A DNA stretch of 64,000 nucleotides from Bubalus kerabau (lineage: Eukaryota; Chordata; Mammalia; Artiodactyla; Bovidae): positions 55,701,001 through 55,765,000 of the forward strand of contig NC_073630.1 in assembly GCF_029407905.1 (NCBI RefSeq), given 5' to 3'. Numbering within the stretch: the stretch's first letter is position 1; every line of letters starts with the position of its first letter. This document shows, piece after piece, positions 11,085-21,714 of the stretch. A model generated the notes under the pieces. That model did not search any database, was not told the origin of the DNA, and saw only the letters and a list, made by a program, of their open reading frames with translations. Made by a program: the position numbers and the translations under genes.

Positions 11085-11115
11085 AAGACCTAAATAAGCA
11101 TTAGCTACTTTTATT

Positions 11116-11642
11116 TTCACTGTAATTATCACCATAATTATTTGTATATGTCAGGTTTATAAAGCTCTTTGCTTTGCAGAATAGCCTGAGAAAGATTTTG
11201 CTGGTCTTTGCATTAATTTCATTCCCATGGGGAATTAGGTCACCTACACAATAACCTTCTTAAGGCATGGTCCTCTACAAATTTCAGTTATGTAACTTAG
11301 ATTTCTAAGTAGGAAAACAATTGTACATGATAGCTATTAAACCAATGATAAAAGCCAATGAATACTCAGATAATTTTAATGTAATTTTCTTCAATATCCT
11401 ATTCTTTATTTACTTGAAATTTTGTCTAGGTGAAAAGTGTTCCATCAATAAATTATTTTGAGGACTGAATTTAATAAGGCAAAAAGAAGATTCTTTAGGA
11501 AAGAACTGTTGGATACATCCATACTCTTCAATGTATGTATTTAACCAATTAAATATACACTGAATAATATGGATGTATCCAAAGTCTTAGAAATGGAATA
11601 ACAAAAGGAGTATAATTGAGAAAGAATCTATAAAATGCTTGC
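11116..11642. other. Unannotated sequence
   Basis: No gene or repeat recognised. Confidence 0.4.
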
Positions 11643-11733
11643 ATGTCACAACTTAAAGATACGGCATGCCTCAAGGAAGATTGAAGACCCTGAGTGCTGC
11701 AAGACGTGGCACAGCCAAATAAATAAAAACAGT
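11643..11733 (+). mobile_element. CHR-type SINE fragment
   Basis: The stretch with cacaacttaaagata, tgctgcaagacgtggcacag and a ccaaataaataaaa end matches the 3' part of the cetartiodactyl CHR SINEs. It is 5' truncated. Confidence 0.6.
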
Positions 11734-12251
11734 TTTTAATCTAACAAAAAGAAAGAATTTGAAATTAATAAATAATTAGCTATTCACCAGGTCAGTCATG
11801 GATGTTGGCAGTTGATGAGTTATATTATAGAACAAAACAAAGGATATTTTTGTATTGGTGATTCACTTAGCCACTCTAATCTAACAGAGTTCACATTTAT
11901 GTGATCAAGAAGTCTCTGAAGGCATCAGGAATTGATTTCAAAGGGTATCTTGAGCTCACCAAGGTACATAGAAGGTTCTTGTGAGTTGTTTCCCTCCTCT
12001 TGTCCTTCATGATCCATGAATGATGTGTCTAATAAATCATCTTGAATAACTGTAATTACATTACACAACAGGTTTCAAACAAATTTAATCTTCAATAAAA
12101 ATAAATACATACACTTTGGTCTTCGTTTAGATTCAGTGATTCTAAACGATAATGCCTGAAAATGTCATCCTTCAAATGCCATTTCTTGGTCCTTAAGACT
12201 AAACAGAATGTGCTGTATGTGTCAAACTGTTTGCAGTGTTCAAAAAGCGTG
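11734..12251. other. Unannotated sequence
   Basis: AT-rich, with no gene or repeat recognised. Confidence 0.4.
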
Positions 12252-12282
12252 TCACACACATACACACACACACCCCACACGT
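12252..12282 (+). repeat. Imperfect (CA)n microsatellite
   Basis: Interrupted CA dinucleotide run with one TA and one CC interruption. Confidence 0.85.
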
Positions 12283-12378
12283 GTACATGCATACCCTTTA
12301 TTCCTTGAATATACTCTTGTCATTAGATACAATTTTAATTAAAAATAAAATCCTTTCCCTCAAGCTGGTCAGTTGCTT

Positions 12379-12927
12379 CAGTTCAGTTCAGTCCCTCAGT
12401 TGTGTCCGACTCTTTGAGACTCCTATGACAGAGAGGCACGCCAAGCCTTCCTGTCCATCACCAACTCCCGGAGTTTACTCAAACTCAGGTCCATCGAGTC
12501 AGTGATGCTATCCAGCCATCTCCTTTTCTGTTGTCCCCTTCTCCTGCTCCCAATCCCTCCCAGCATCAGAGTCTTTTCCAATGAGTCAACTATTCGCATG
12601 AGGTGGCCAAAGTACTGGAGTTTCAGCTTTAGCATCAGTCCTTCCAAAGAACATCCAGGACTGATCTCCTTTACAGTGGACTGGCTGGATCTCCTTGCAG
12701 TCCAAGGGACTCTCAAGAGTCTTCTTCAACACCACAGTTTAAAAGCATCAATTCTTCGGTGCTCAGCTTTCTTCACAGTCCAACTCTCACATCCATACAT
12801 GACCACAGGAAAAACCATAGCCTTGACTAGACGGACCTTTGTTGGCAAAGTAATTCTCTGCTTTTGAATATGCCATCTAGGTTAGTCATAACTTTCCTTT
12901 CAAGGAGTAAGCGTCTTTTAATTTCAC
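12379..12927 (-). mobile_element. BovB LINE 3' end, minus strand
   Basis: On the minus strand it encodes the ORF2 C-terminus, with RVPWTARRSSQSTVKEISPG in the frame at 12423-12716. The tail at left is of the (ACTGA)n type. A perfect 12-bp target duplication ggtcagttgctt is at 12367-12378 and 12928-12939. The target itself resembles the BovB tail, which makes the left boundary ambiguous by a few bases. Confidence 0.94.
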
Positions 12928-13015
12928 GGTCAGTTGCTTAGAAATTGAATCAATTTCTAGTGAATATTCACTGGGCTCATTTTTAATTTTATTTAACTAT
13001 ATGGTAAGGATATTT

Positions 13016-13228
13016 TGGGCTTCCCTGGTGGCTCACACAGTAAAGAATCCACCTGCAATGCAGGAAACCTGGGTTTGATCCCTGGGTTGAGACAGTTCCC
13101 TGGAGGAGGGAACAGCAACCCACTCCAGTATTCTTGCCTGGAGGCTCCCCATGGACAGTGGAGGCTGGTGTGCTATAGTCCATGGGGTCCCAAGGGGTTG
13201 GGCATGATTAAGCAATTAAACTCACAGC
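13016..13228 (+). mobile_element. Bov-tA SINE
   Basis: A complete tRNA-like head (gggcttccctggtggctcac) and BovB-derived body, ending near ttaaactcacagcgc. No clear target duplication found. Confidence 0.9.
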
Positions 13229-13934
13229 GCAAGGACGTGAATATTTGGATCCCCTTTAAAATGGTATTCTGCCTCACTGAAGAACATTATAAGCCATGAA
13301 ACTTTTTGTTTCCTCTGAATCTACAAAAAAGATTTTTGCTTGGATTAATATCAATTTCACTGAAATATTTAGTGTCAACTGATGAGATTTTTCAATAGTT
13401 AGAGTCATGAAAGCACAATTTAATGAAATGCTGAACAATTCCTACATGTTTACTAAGGGTTTGTAATGGGCCATACTGGATCAATCTGCACTTGGATATT
13501 AGCAGTAATTTATCTATAGAATTCACATACACTGTTAACTGTAGAAGAAACCTGAGTGAAGTTCATAACACTTTCACAGGAAGAAATATCCAAAGAAAAT
13601 ATGATCAAATACTAGAGTTGGTATTTTGTTTGTGGAGCCTGAAATAGAAATATTTAAATGAAACTTTTAACAGAGCCAGGAGCTCACCATTCTTTCCCAT
13701 TTCTTCTCTTGGTCCAGAACCCACACTTCTTTTAATATACAATCTGGCCCTAGGCTATTATGAGCCTTCTGTTCAAAACCACACAACTCTGGAACCAAAA
13801 CAAATAGTTTTTCTTCTTATGTAATGAAGCATCTAGAGCATTTGCTAAAATACATATTCTTAGGAATTATGAGCAGATAATACCTTTCATTTGACCTCAG
13901 GTGCAACTCAGAAATCATCAGTTGTGTGTGTATG
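13229..13934. other. Unannotated sequence
   Basis: No gene or nameable repeat recognised. Confidence 0.4.
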
Positions 13935-14052
13935 TGTGCAGCTGTGCTGTGTGGCAGTATGCAAGATCTCAGCTCCCAGACCAGGGATTGAACTCCTGTC
14001 CCCTGCAGTGAAAGCATGGAATCTTAACAACTGGACCACTAGGGAAGTCTCC
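13935..14052 (-). mobile_element. CHR-type SINE, minus strand
   Basis: The complement of ccactagggaagtc gives the CHR tRNA-like head, followed on the minus strand by the complements of gaatcttaacaactgg and gaccagggattgaactcctg (B box). A TG-rich run at 13921-13940 lies at the 3' end. Confidence 0.75.
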
Positions 14053-15606
14053 AGAAAGCATTTTAAAATTGTTCCATCATGAGATGCTGAAATAGATGGT
14101 CAATGGAACATTTTTGATAAAATATTCTTCCAGACTAAATAGTATGATTAAGACACTCATACTACTTAGAGATACTTAATAAAGAGCATGATGTATAAAA
14201 CTTTCTCAGTATTTGTCGATCTAATGAATGAATTAATTCACATCTTATATTTAAAAATGCTATGGTTCCCAAGTTAATTAAAGAATATAAGTGCTAATAC
14301 TTTTATAAAAACAGTCAAGTTGGTCTTGGAAAAAACTATAAACAATTCTCTTTATAGTATTCTCTTTAAACACAAACATCACTTGTGACTCTTAATGTAG
14401 AATAAAATTGGGCTTGCCTATAACTTCAGAAAGCCTGGCAATGTGCACACAGGCTTCACATGATGGGGGGCAGGTAAGAAAAATTCTGTCATAACAATCT
14501 CAAGAATAGAAGAAAATCAATAGAGAAATTAGGAAGCTTATATTTATATAAACTGAAATGTTTTGTCAACATTTTTGCAGCCAGAGATTTTTAAATGTCA
14601 AATAGCCATTCAAATGTATGATGAAATGATCTAGACTACAAATTGTAATATTTTCTATCCTCCAAGGGTATCATTTTCCAGATTAATTATTTTTCTCCCA
14701 TCAACGGCCTAAAAGATTTTAGCAATGAATTCTTAACTACAAAAAATGAGTTTGTCTCTGAGGGATTAAATTGTCATAGCAAGAAAGTAAGATACTGGGG
14801 CAAAAAGATGCTCTGCTCTCCAAGTTAATCCATCTGGAATGCACTTCACATTCCAGTGACTGGATGAAATTGGATTTCTTTGACCAAGTGTATAAAACCA
14901 AAGCTTGAGAGAGATATGCCCTGCCTGTATCATATGACCTACTCAATAAAGAGGTCATTAAGGACTTAAAGGAAAGCTGTATATACTACCTTCAAAACAA
15001 TGAGCTTTAACCTCATAAGGTAAATACATTGAGGTTACAACTTCATTACAGTAATTACATAAATATTTCAAATTTGTTGGAAAAGAGGAGTTATGGAGTC
15101 AAATTAGTACATTCAGTATTACTTCAAAAATATACCAATAATACACTTTTTTTGTTTTTTGAACAGATGATGGAGGTAAAACACTGAAAACATTTGTCCC
15201 AATCTTTCAGATTTATAAATGAAATGTGAGATATTTTACCTGAATAAATCTTAAATTTTTTCATCCAAATCAACAATTATTGTAACAAACAACTTCATTT
15301 GTTTCACTCAGTTTCTCAGGTGTCTATAGCTCTTGCACTTATTTTGTAGCCTACTTCCATCTAGTCTATAATACAGGTCAGTGTTGAAAAATATATACTA
15401 TTAATTATCACAATTTGCAAAAATAAATGATCAGCATAGCTGTCACATTCTTTGCATTTTTGCCAGACCTTGACCAGATAAATAATTGCAAATATGTATA
15501 TAAAAACTTATTAAAACCAAACCACTTAATATAGGCTGCTTATACAATTAAAACTTAAAATATAGTTTAAATAGCAACAAACATTCTAATTCTCTAGCAT
15601 TAGTCT
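14053..15606. other. Unannotated AT-rich sequence
   Basis: About 1.5 kb without a recognisable gene or repeat. Short open frames here have no motif. Confidence 0.45.
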
Positions 15607-15614
15607 GCATGTTA

Positions 15615-15932
15615 GACTTCCCTGATAGCTCAGTTGGTAAAGAATCCACCTGAAAGGCAGGAAACCCGGGCCTAATTCCTGGATCAAGAAGATCCACTAA
15701 GGAAAGGATAGGCTACTCACTCCAATATTCTTGGGCTTCCCTTGTGGCTCAGCTGGTAAATATTCCCCCAGCAATGCTGGAGACCTGGGTTCAATTCCTG
15801 GGTTGGGAAGATCCCCTGGAGAAAAGAAGGGCAAACCACTTCAGTATTGTGGCCTGGAGAATTTCATGAACTGTATAATCCATGGGGGTCACAAAGAGTC
15901 GGATATGACAGAGCTACTTTCACTTTCAGTGA
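15615..15932 (+). mobile_element. Bov-tA3-like SINE (double head)
   Basis: A first tRNA-like head near 15617 is followed by a second (gggcttcccttgtggctcag) near 15733, then the BovB-derived body to a ctactttcactttcag end. A short target duplication gcatgtta/gcgtgtta at 15607-15614 and 15933-15940 fits. Confidence 0.88.
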
Positions 15933-16193
15933 GCGTGTTATGCCCCTAAAAGTGCTAACTAAAGTATAAAAACTCTTAGGACAATGACTTTTTATTTATC
16001 TCATTAGGGACTGATTTCTTACAATATAGTGTATACTTTTTATTTGGGGTGGATGAGTTAATTTTCTGATTCTCTTTTAAAATCATATGTTTTAATACTT
16101 CAGCTATGTTTGTGCCACTTCCCAATTACTAACTTAAAAAAATTATATTTTGGAATATACCTGGACAAACATGAACTAACTATATTGTTTGTG

Positions 16194-16381
16194 TTAAAAA
16201 GAATTCTTCACAATAAATCAATTCCTATTTAAAGATGTCCTCAACTTTCTAAATGTTGCATTATTCCTCCCTTTGCATGTCACAACTGAGCGTGTATGCA
16301 CAAGGAGGAGTAATGCAACATTTAGAAAGTTGAGGATTTCTTTAAATAGGAACTGATTTACTGTGAAAGATTTCTAATTAA
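16194..16381. repeat. Near-perfect 188-nt inverted repeat (hairpin)
   Basis: The left arm, 16194-16278, pairs with the right arm, 16296-16381, leaving a loop of about 17 nt. In the core, 16207-16270 against 16304-16367, I count 5 mismatches in 64 positions. Key paired blocks are aactttctaaatgttgcatt and ctatttaaag on the left with their complements on the right. The outer edges on both sides carry ttaa. I do not recognise the sequence as a known MITE or microRNA hairpin. It could be an old DNA-transposon derivative or an inverted duplication made by template switching. Confidence 0.85.
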
Positions 16382-16487
16382 AATTAATAAGAAGAATCAG
16401 CAACAGAGATATTCCTAACATTGTGCACCTGCTTCCAAACTACAGTACAAATTACAAACTAGAAATATTTTACACTATCCTTGTGAC

Positions 16488-17032
16488 ACTTACTCCTTGG
16501 AAGGAAAGTTATGACCAACCTAGACAGCATATTCAAAAGCAGAGACATTACTTTGCCAACAAAGGTCCGTCTAGTCAAGGCTATGGTTTTTCCTGTGGTC
16601 ATGTATGGATGTGAGAGTTGGACTGTAAAGAAGGCTAAGCGCCGAAGAATTGATGCTTTTGAACTGTGGTGTTGGAGAAGACTCTTGAGAGTCCCTTGGA
16701 CTGCAAGGAGATCCAACCAGTCCATTCTGAAGGAGATCAGCCCTGGGATTTCTTTGGAGGGAATGATGCTGAAGCTGAAACCCCAATACTTAGGCTACCT
16801 CATGCAAAGAGTTGACTCATTTGAAAAGACTCTGATACTGGGAGGGATTGGGGTCAGGAGGAGAAGGGGATGCCAGAGGATGAGATGGCTGGATGGCATC
16901 ACTGACTTGATGGACTTGAGTCTGAGTGAACTCCGGGAGTTTGTGATGGAGAGGGAGGCCTGGTGTGCTGCAATTCATGGGGTCACAAAGAGTCAGACAC
17001 GACTGAGTGACTGAACTGAACTGAACTGAACT
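16488..17032 (+). mobile_element. BovB LINE 3' end
   Basis: Starts at the LLLGRKVMTNLDS region. The frame at 16511-17014 is open for 167 codons through VMYGCESWTVKKAKRRRIDA and LRVPWTARRSNQSILKEISP to the ORF2 end, with an (ACTGA)n tail. Its PGISLEGMMLKLK signature differs from the PGCSLEGLMLKLK of several other copies here, which suggests a separate subfamily. I found no target duplication. Confidence 0.94.
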
Positions 17033-17616
17033 GTCCTAAAAATTAGAGTTTTACATTACTACATTTCATATTTTTAGTTATAATTCCAGCAGGAACTATA
17101 GCCTGTGCTGAGTATGGTCTTTCAATTCACCCAGGCTCTGCTGGATTCACTCTTAGTAACCTGTGAGAAACTAGCACTTCATATAAATAGAAGAAATTAA
17201 ATTTTCACTTTAACTCCCTTGTGTGCACAAAAGCCACTTTCCCCCCACCCCCATTAAGCAAAAATTTGTGAGCTGACAGGTATATCACCCAGACCCTCAG
17301 ATTCTTCAAAGACTGAGCTCACAAATTAAGGGACATTTTAAAAACTGTCATCTGAATATCAGAATGTTTGATTTAATCAATGTTTGGCCATGTCATTTAA
17401 TGTAAATATCCTGGAGTGTCTATTCTGCTGTTGAAAACAAAATTACAAATTACAAAAAATTAAATCTGAACTACAGAATATATATATGAGTTGTCATTAA
17501 TTTAAAAAAATAAAAAGAAATTTTGGATAAGTGAAAAACAAATTAAAAATATTAAAAAATAGCATTTTAGTGGTTGATTTTACATTATCTCTAAAATTAA
17601 GTTTATAGTTTATTAA
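17033..17616. other. Unannotated sequence with short inverted repeat
   Basis: No gene or nameable repeat. aatttgtgagct at 17263-17274 is matched exactly by its complement at 17316-17327. A short C-rich run lies near 17240-17252. Confidence 0.45.
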
Positions 17617-17998
17617 TATCCAAAGAATTGATGCTTTTGAACTGTGGTGTTGGAGAGGACTCTTGAGAGTCCCTTGGACAGCAAGGAGATCTAACCAGTC
17701 CATCCTAAAGGAAATCAATCCTGAATATTCATTGGAAGGACTGATGTTGAAGCTGAAGCTCCAATACTTTGGCCACTTGATGTGAAGAGCTAACTCATTG
17801 GAAAAGCCCTTGATGCTGGTAAAGATTGAAGGAGGGAGGTGAAGTGGATGACAGAGGATGAGATGGTTGGATGGCATCACCAACTCAATGGACATGAGTT
17901 TGTGTTAATTCTGGGAGTTGGTGATGGACAGGGAGCCCTGGTGTGCTGCAGTCCATGAGGTCTCAAAGAGTCAGACATGACTGAGCAACTGAACTGAA
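17617..17998 (+). mobile_element. BovB LINE 3' end
   Basis: Only the last ~380 bp is present, from ccaaagaattgatgcttttg to the ctgaactgaact tail. Frames are broken, including a stop where other copies encode HLMRRADSLEK. No clear target duplication. Confidence 0.93.
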
Positions 17999-18014
17999 CT
18001 ATTATAGATATGGT

Positions 18015-18235
18015 GTTTGGATGCTAAGTCGCTTCAGTCATGTGTGACTCTTTGTGACCCTATGGATTGTAGCCCACTGGGCTCCTCTGTCCATGGAATT
18101 CTCCAGGCAAGAATACTAGAGTGGGTTGCCATCCCCTCCTCCAAGAGATTTTCCTGACCCAGGGCAGTACCTGTATTAAGTCCCCTGCTTTAGCAGATGG
18201 GTTCTTTACCATTAGCACCACCTGGGATGCCGCTG
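18015..18235 (-). mobile_element. Bov-tA SINE, minus strand
   Basis: Full-length minus-strand copy. Target duplication tagatatggt (18005-18014) against tagagatggt (18236-18245). It inserted just past the tail of the preceding BovB. Confidence 0.9.
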
Positions 18236-18469
18236 TAGAGATGGTAGGATATTGAAAATTTGAAGAGCCTATGCAGAAAACTCCCTCTGATAGCTGCTCA
18301 TTAGAATTCTCTGGGAAACTTCTACAGCCATTCTACTGCTTCTAACAGACATTTTTTCTGTAGCTTCTGGTAGACATTCTATTGATATCTGATCTTCATC
18401 TTCAGAAATTCTGATTTGATTGGCCTTAGGGAACTGAGTATTCATGGATTTAAAGAACTCCCAGGTTAA

Positions 18470-18768
18470 AGGGTAGAAAGTTTTAGTTATACAAGAAGAA
18501 TAAATTCTGGGGATCTAATATGCAGCATGGTGCCTACAGTTAACAATACTGCACTATAAACTTAAAATCTGCTAAGAGGGTAGGTCTTGAGTGTTCTCAC
18601 AACAGCTTAAAAGGAAATAAAGTGGTAACTGTGTGAGATGACAGGGATGTTAATAGTTTGAATGTGGTGATCATTTACAATGCATGCAAATATCAAAACA
18701 TTGAGTTGTATACCTTAAGTATATATAATTCCGGTTTGTCAATTAAACCTCAATAAAGCATAAAAAGG
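18470..18768 (+). mobile_element. Old L1 3' end
   Basis: Recognisable L1 3'-UTR features in order: ctgagagg/aggtcttga-type segment, aactgtgtgagatgacaggg, gtggtgatcatttacaatg, gttgtataccttaagtatat, and a gtcaattaaacctcaataaa end. This is an ancient mammalian L1 without coding capacity. Confidence 0.7.
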
Positions 18769-20315
18769 AGTGAAAAATCTACCAGGTGATTTTAATTTAT
18801 AGTCAGTGTTGACAGATGCATTTTGGCATTAAGACCAACTAAAGCAAAGTATTCTAATAGTCATTCTTTGCAAACTGTATCACATTTCTACTTAAAAGAA
18901 TTATCATGCTTTGTTTTCTGACTGGAAACTTCCATAAAATATATTCTGGTTGCGTCTTTAAATATTACTATATTACATTGATTATAAAATTATTTCAGTC
19001 TACAAAGAAGAAAAAAAACCTGAGAATTCCAAATATATCGAGGTATATATGCAGCAAAATATTGTTTTCAATTATTGTACATTGTTATTAAGCTTCTAAA
19101 TGTGTATGCCTTATATTAAGATTATCTTTATCAAAAATAAAACTATGAAACAGAGCTGAAATTTGCAAATATAGTCAATAAACAATAGTCAATCAGAACT
19201 GTATTTATCATTAAGCACAATTGTAACAAGAATTTCCCCCTTGAACTCAGTAGTATAACTATTTATACAGCCTACATTTACTACACTTACTAGATAACAC
19301 AAAATTCCTATTTCACTCTGTATGTTAAATGTTACACAAAAAAAGTATAGTTTTAGATAACAATACTTGAAGCAAAGAGGCAAAATATATTTTATAACTT
19401 TTTTTCCCAATTACATGTTCAGTTCATTTACATTTTCATTCCTAATAGTCCTGGTATTCTGAATATGAAGACTGAATGCCTGTTACTTGAATATATTTAG
19501 CTCAATATCTTATCGTGGTGCATTTTACATTGAAATATCATGGTAATTAAAGTTTCAATGGGTGATTTCTTAAATTTATTAACTACGTTATCATTTTATG
19601 TACACTTTAATTTACAACTGAAATTAGTGGTTTGTACCACTGTCATTAAGAAAAATAGAAAAAAATAGTAGCAATTATAAACAGTATGAGTTGATGTAAG
19701 CATTTTTGTTAGCCCTGGAGCAGTTCTGATAGTTTTATTGTCTTAATCAACTTAGTCAACTCTGTTTATTGTTCTTTGGAGGTGGCAGTTTTGAACACAT
19801 GCTGGGGTGTTAGCTCACTGCTGCCAAATTAAAAATGATAATTCTCATGCGTGAAATAACTGTATGGACTAATGACCAAATATCTTTATAATGAGAGCCA
19901 GTGTTGCAGTAGGTGGCCAGACAATTATACACCATAGCAAAATATATCCCTAAAGTAAAGAAAAAAGAAAAAGATACTCATGTTATAATCAAAGCAAAGA
20001 CATTAGGAATATAGGAAAAAAATATTGATATGTATGTACCTATTGATATCTATAGATCAATAATTATACACATTGAAAATTTAATATTTTATTATAAACA
20101 TTAAAAATAAGACCACTACCCTAAATGTTTAATTTCACAACTGTTCATGATATATGCATTTATTAGGCATGGAATATATATATATATATATATACATATA
20201 AATATATAGTTCATTTTCTCATGAAAAAATGAAAATATGATTAGAGATCTTGACCTTGTGGTATTGATAGTCTTATTTCAGGAGATTTGCTTCTGGATAG
20301 TATACTATTGAGAGC
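18769..20315. other. Unannotated AT-rich sequence with (TA)n
   Basis: No gene recognised. A (TA)n run lies at about 20175-20194. Open frames near 18906 and 19189 have no motif. Confidence 0.45.
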
Positions 20316-21610
20316 TTACAGTGCCAGATTTGTGATCTCCTAAGAAGAAGATTCAACTTCGGGATGAGTGACTAGGCTTGATCGCCTCAAGAACTTTTGT
20401 ATATCAGAGTTTTATTAAAGTATAGAAAGAGACAGAGAAAGCTTGACATAGACATCAGAAGGGGGATGGTGAGTGCCCCCCTTGCTAGTGAGAACAAGGG
20501 AGTTATACACTTTTTAATTAGTTATTACAATAAATCAAAAGAATATCTCAAGGTTGTAAAGATCTTACTAGACCCACTCACATAATATACATTTTAAGAT
20601 AACAGGATTAGCCAGAAGGTTTTCAGGAAGGAGAAACTGTCCTCAAGCAGGATACATTGTTGTTATAGAATCCTTCAGCTCAGGTCAGTTGCTCAGTCGT
20701 GTCTGACTCTTTGCGACCCCATGAATTACAGCACGCCAGGCCTCCCTGTCCATCACCAACTCCCGGAGTTCACTCAAACTCATGTCCATCGAGTCAGTGA
20801 TGCTATCCAGCCATCTCATCCTCTGGCGTCCCCTTCTCCTCCTGCCCCCAATCCTTCCCAACATCAGGGTCTTTTCCAATGAGACAACTCTTCACATGAG
20901 GTGGCCAAGATATTGGAGTTTCAGCTTTACCATCAGTCATTCCAAAGAACATCCAGGACTGATCTCCTTTAGGATGGACTGGTTGGATTTCCTTGCAGTC
21001 CAAGGGACTCTCAAGAGTCTTCTCCAACACCACAGTCCAAAAGCATCAATTCTTAGGCACTCAGCTTTCTTCACAGTCCAACACTCACATCCATACATGA
21101 CCACTGAAAAACCCATAGCCTTGACTAGATGGACCTTTGTTGGCAAAGTAATTCTTTGCTTTTGAATACGCTATCTAGATTTGTCATAACTTTCCTTCCA
21201 AGGAGTAAACGTCTTTTAATTTCATGGCTGCAGTCACCATCTGCAGTGATTTTGGAGCCCCAAAAAATAAAGTCTGCCACTGTTTCCCCATCTATTTCCC
21301 ATGAAGTGATGGGATCAGATGCCATGATCTTAGTTTTCTGAATTAGCACAGAGTTTAAACTCAGTTGTGTGGTCATCAGTTCTGGGCTGAAATAAGAAAA
21401 CATTTCATGTAACTAAGGCTAAGGAATGTAATGGGAAAAAAAAAAAAAAAAAGATGGTTGTTCTTTCCTCCTCCTTGAGAATTCCAGACCCCTATCTCCT
21501 CCTCAAGAAGCCCAGACTGCTCTCTCCTCAGGACCCCCAGATTCTGATCAACCTGCCTAAGAATTGTCTCTCTCACTATTAGTAGGAAAAATCTGAAAAG
21601 TAATACTTAT
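20316..21610 (-). mobile_element. Endogenous-retrovirus-type LTR (BTLTR1-like), split by BovB
   Basis: Read on the minus strand, the LTR body starts near 21600 (aggcaggttgatcagaatct, ggaattctcaaggaggagga) and continues past a BovB to its 3' end near 20316. The minus-strand aataaa polyadenylation motif (complement of tttatt near 20411-20416) lies upstream of a cttgaggcgatcaagcctag segment, as expected for an R region. The same family is present in plus orientation at 37300-45465. No internal retroviral genes adjoin it, so I read it as a solo LTR. The family name is from memory and uncertain. Confidence 0.65.
20688..21345 (-). mobile_element. BovB LINE 3' end inside an LTR, minus strand
   Basis: Minus-strand ORF2 C-terminal frames, for example 21125-21403 with SKITADGDCSHEIKRRLLLG and 20937-21146 with the VPWTARKSNQSILKEISPG block. 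Tail at left. LTR sequence of the same element continues on both sides, so this insertion postdates the LTR. Exact target duplication not resolved. Confidence 0.9.
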
Positions 21611-21714
21611 TATGGCAAATAAAATTCTTGAAAGAATGACTTCAGAAGTAGTCAAAGTGTCGATCATGAAATGTTTTATTCCAAGTTTGAAATTTATTTT
21701 GAAGGCAAATGATA

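Larger units (their letters stand above)
9518..11115 (+). mobile_element. MIR SINE split by three nested insertions
   Basis: A plus-strand MIR is recognisable in three pieces. The piece at 9518-9608 reads gggtttgaattctagattta onward. The piece at 9902-10014 reads gataataacagtactcatct onward. The piece at 11085-11115 ends ataagcattagctactttta. Joined in order they follow the MIR from the B-box region to its 3' end. The gaps hold a Bov-A2, a BovB and a Bov-tA-type SINE, each with its own target duplication, so the MIR is the oldest layer. Confidence 0.75.

Noticed and set aside
16194..16381. piggyBac-type MITE on the strength of ttaa at both edges
   Set aside because: ttaa is common in such AT-rich DNA and the expected terminal CCC motif is missing, so it is recorded only as an open possibility.
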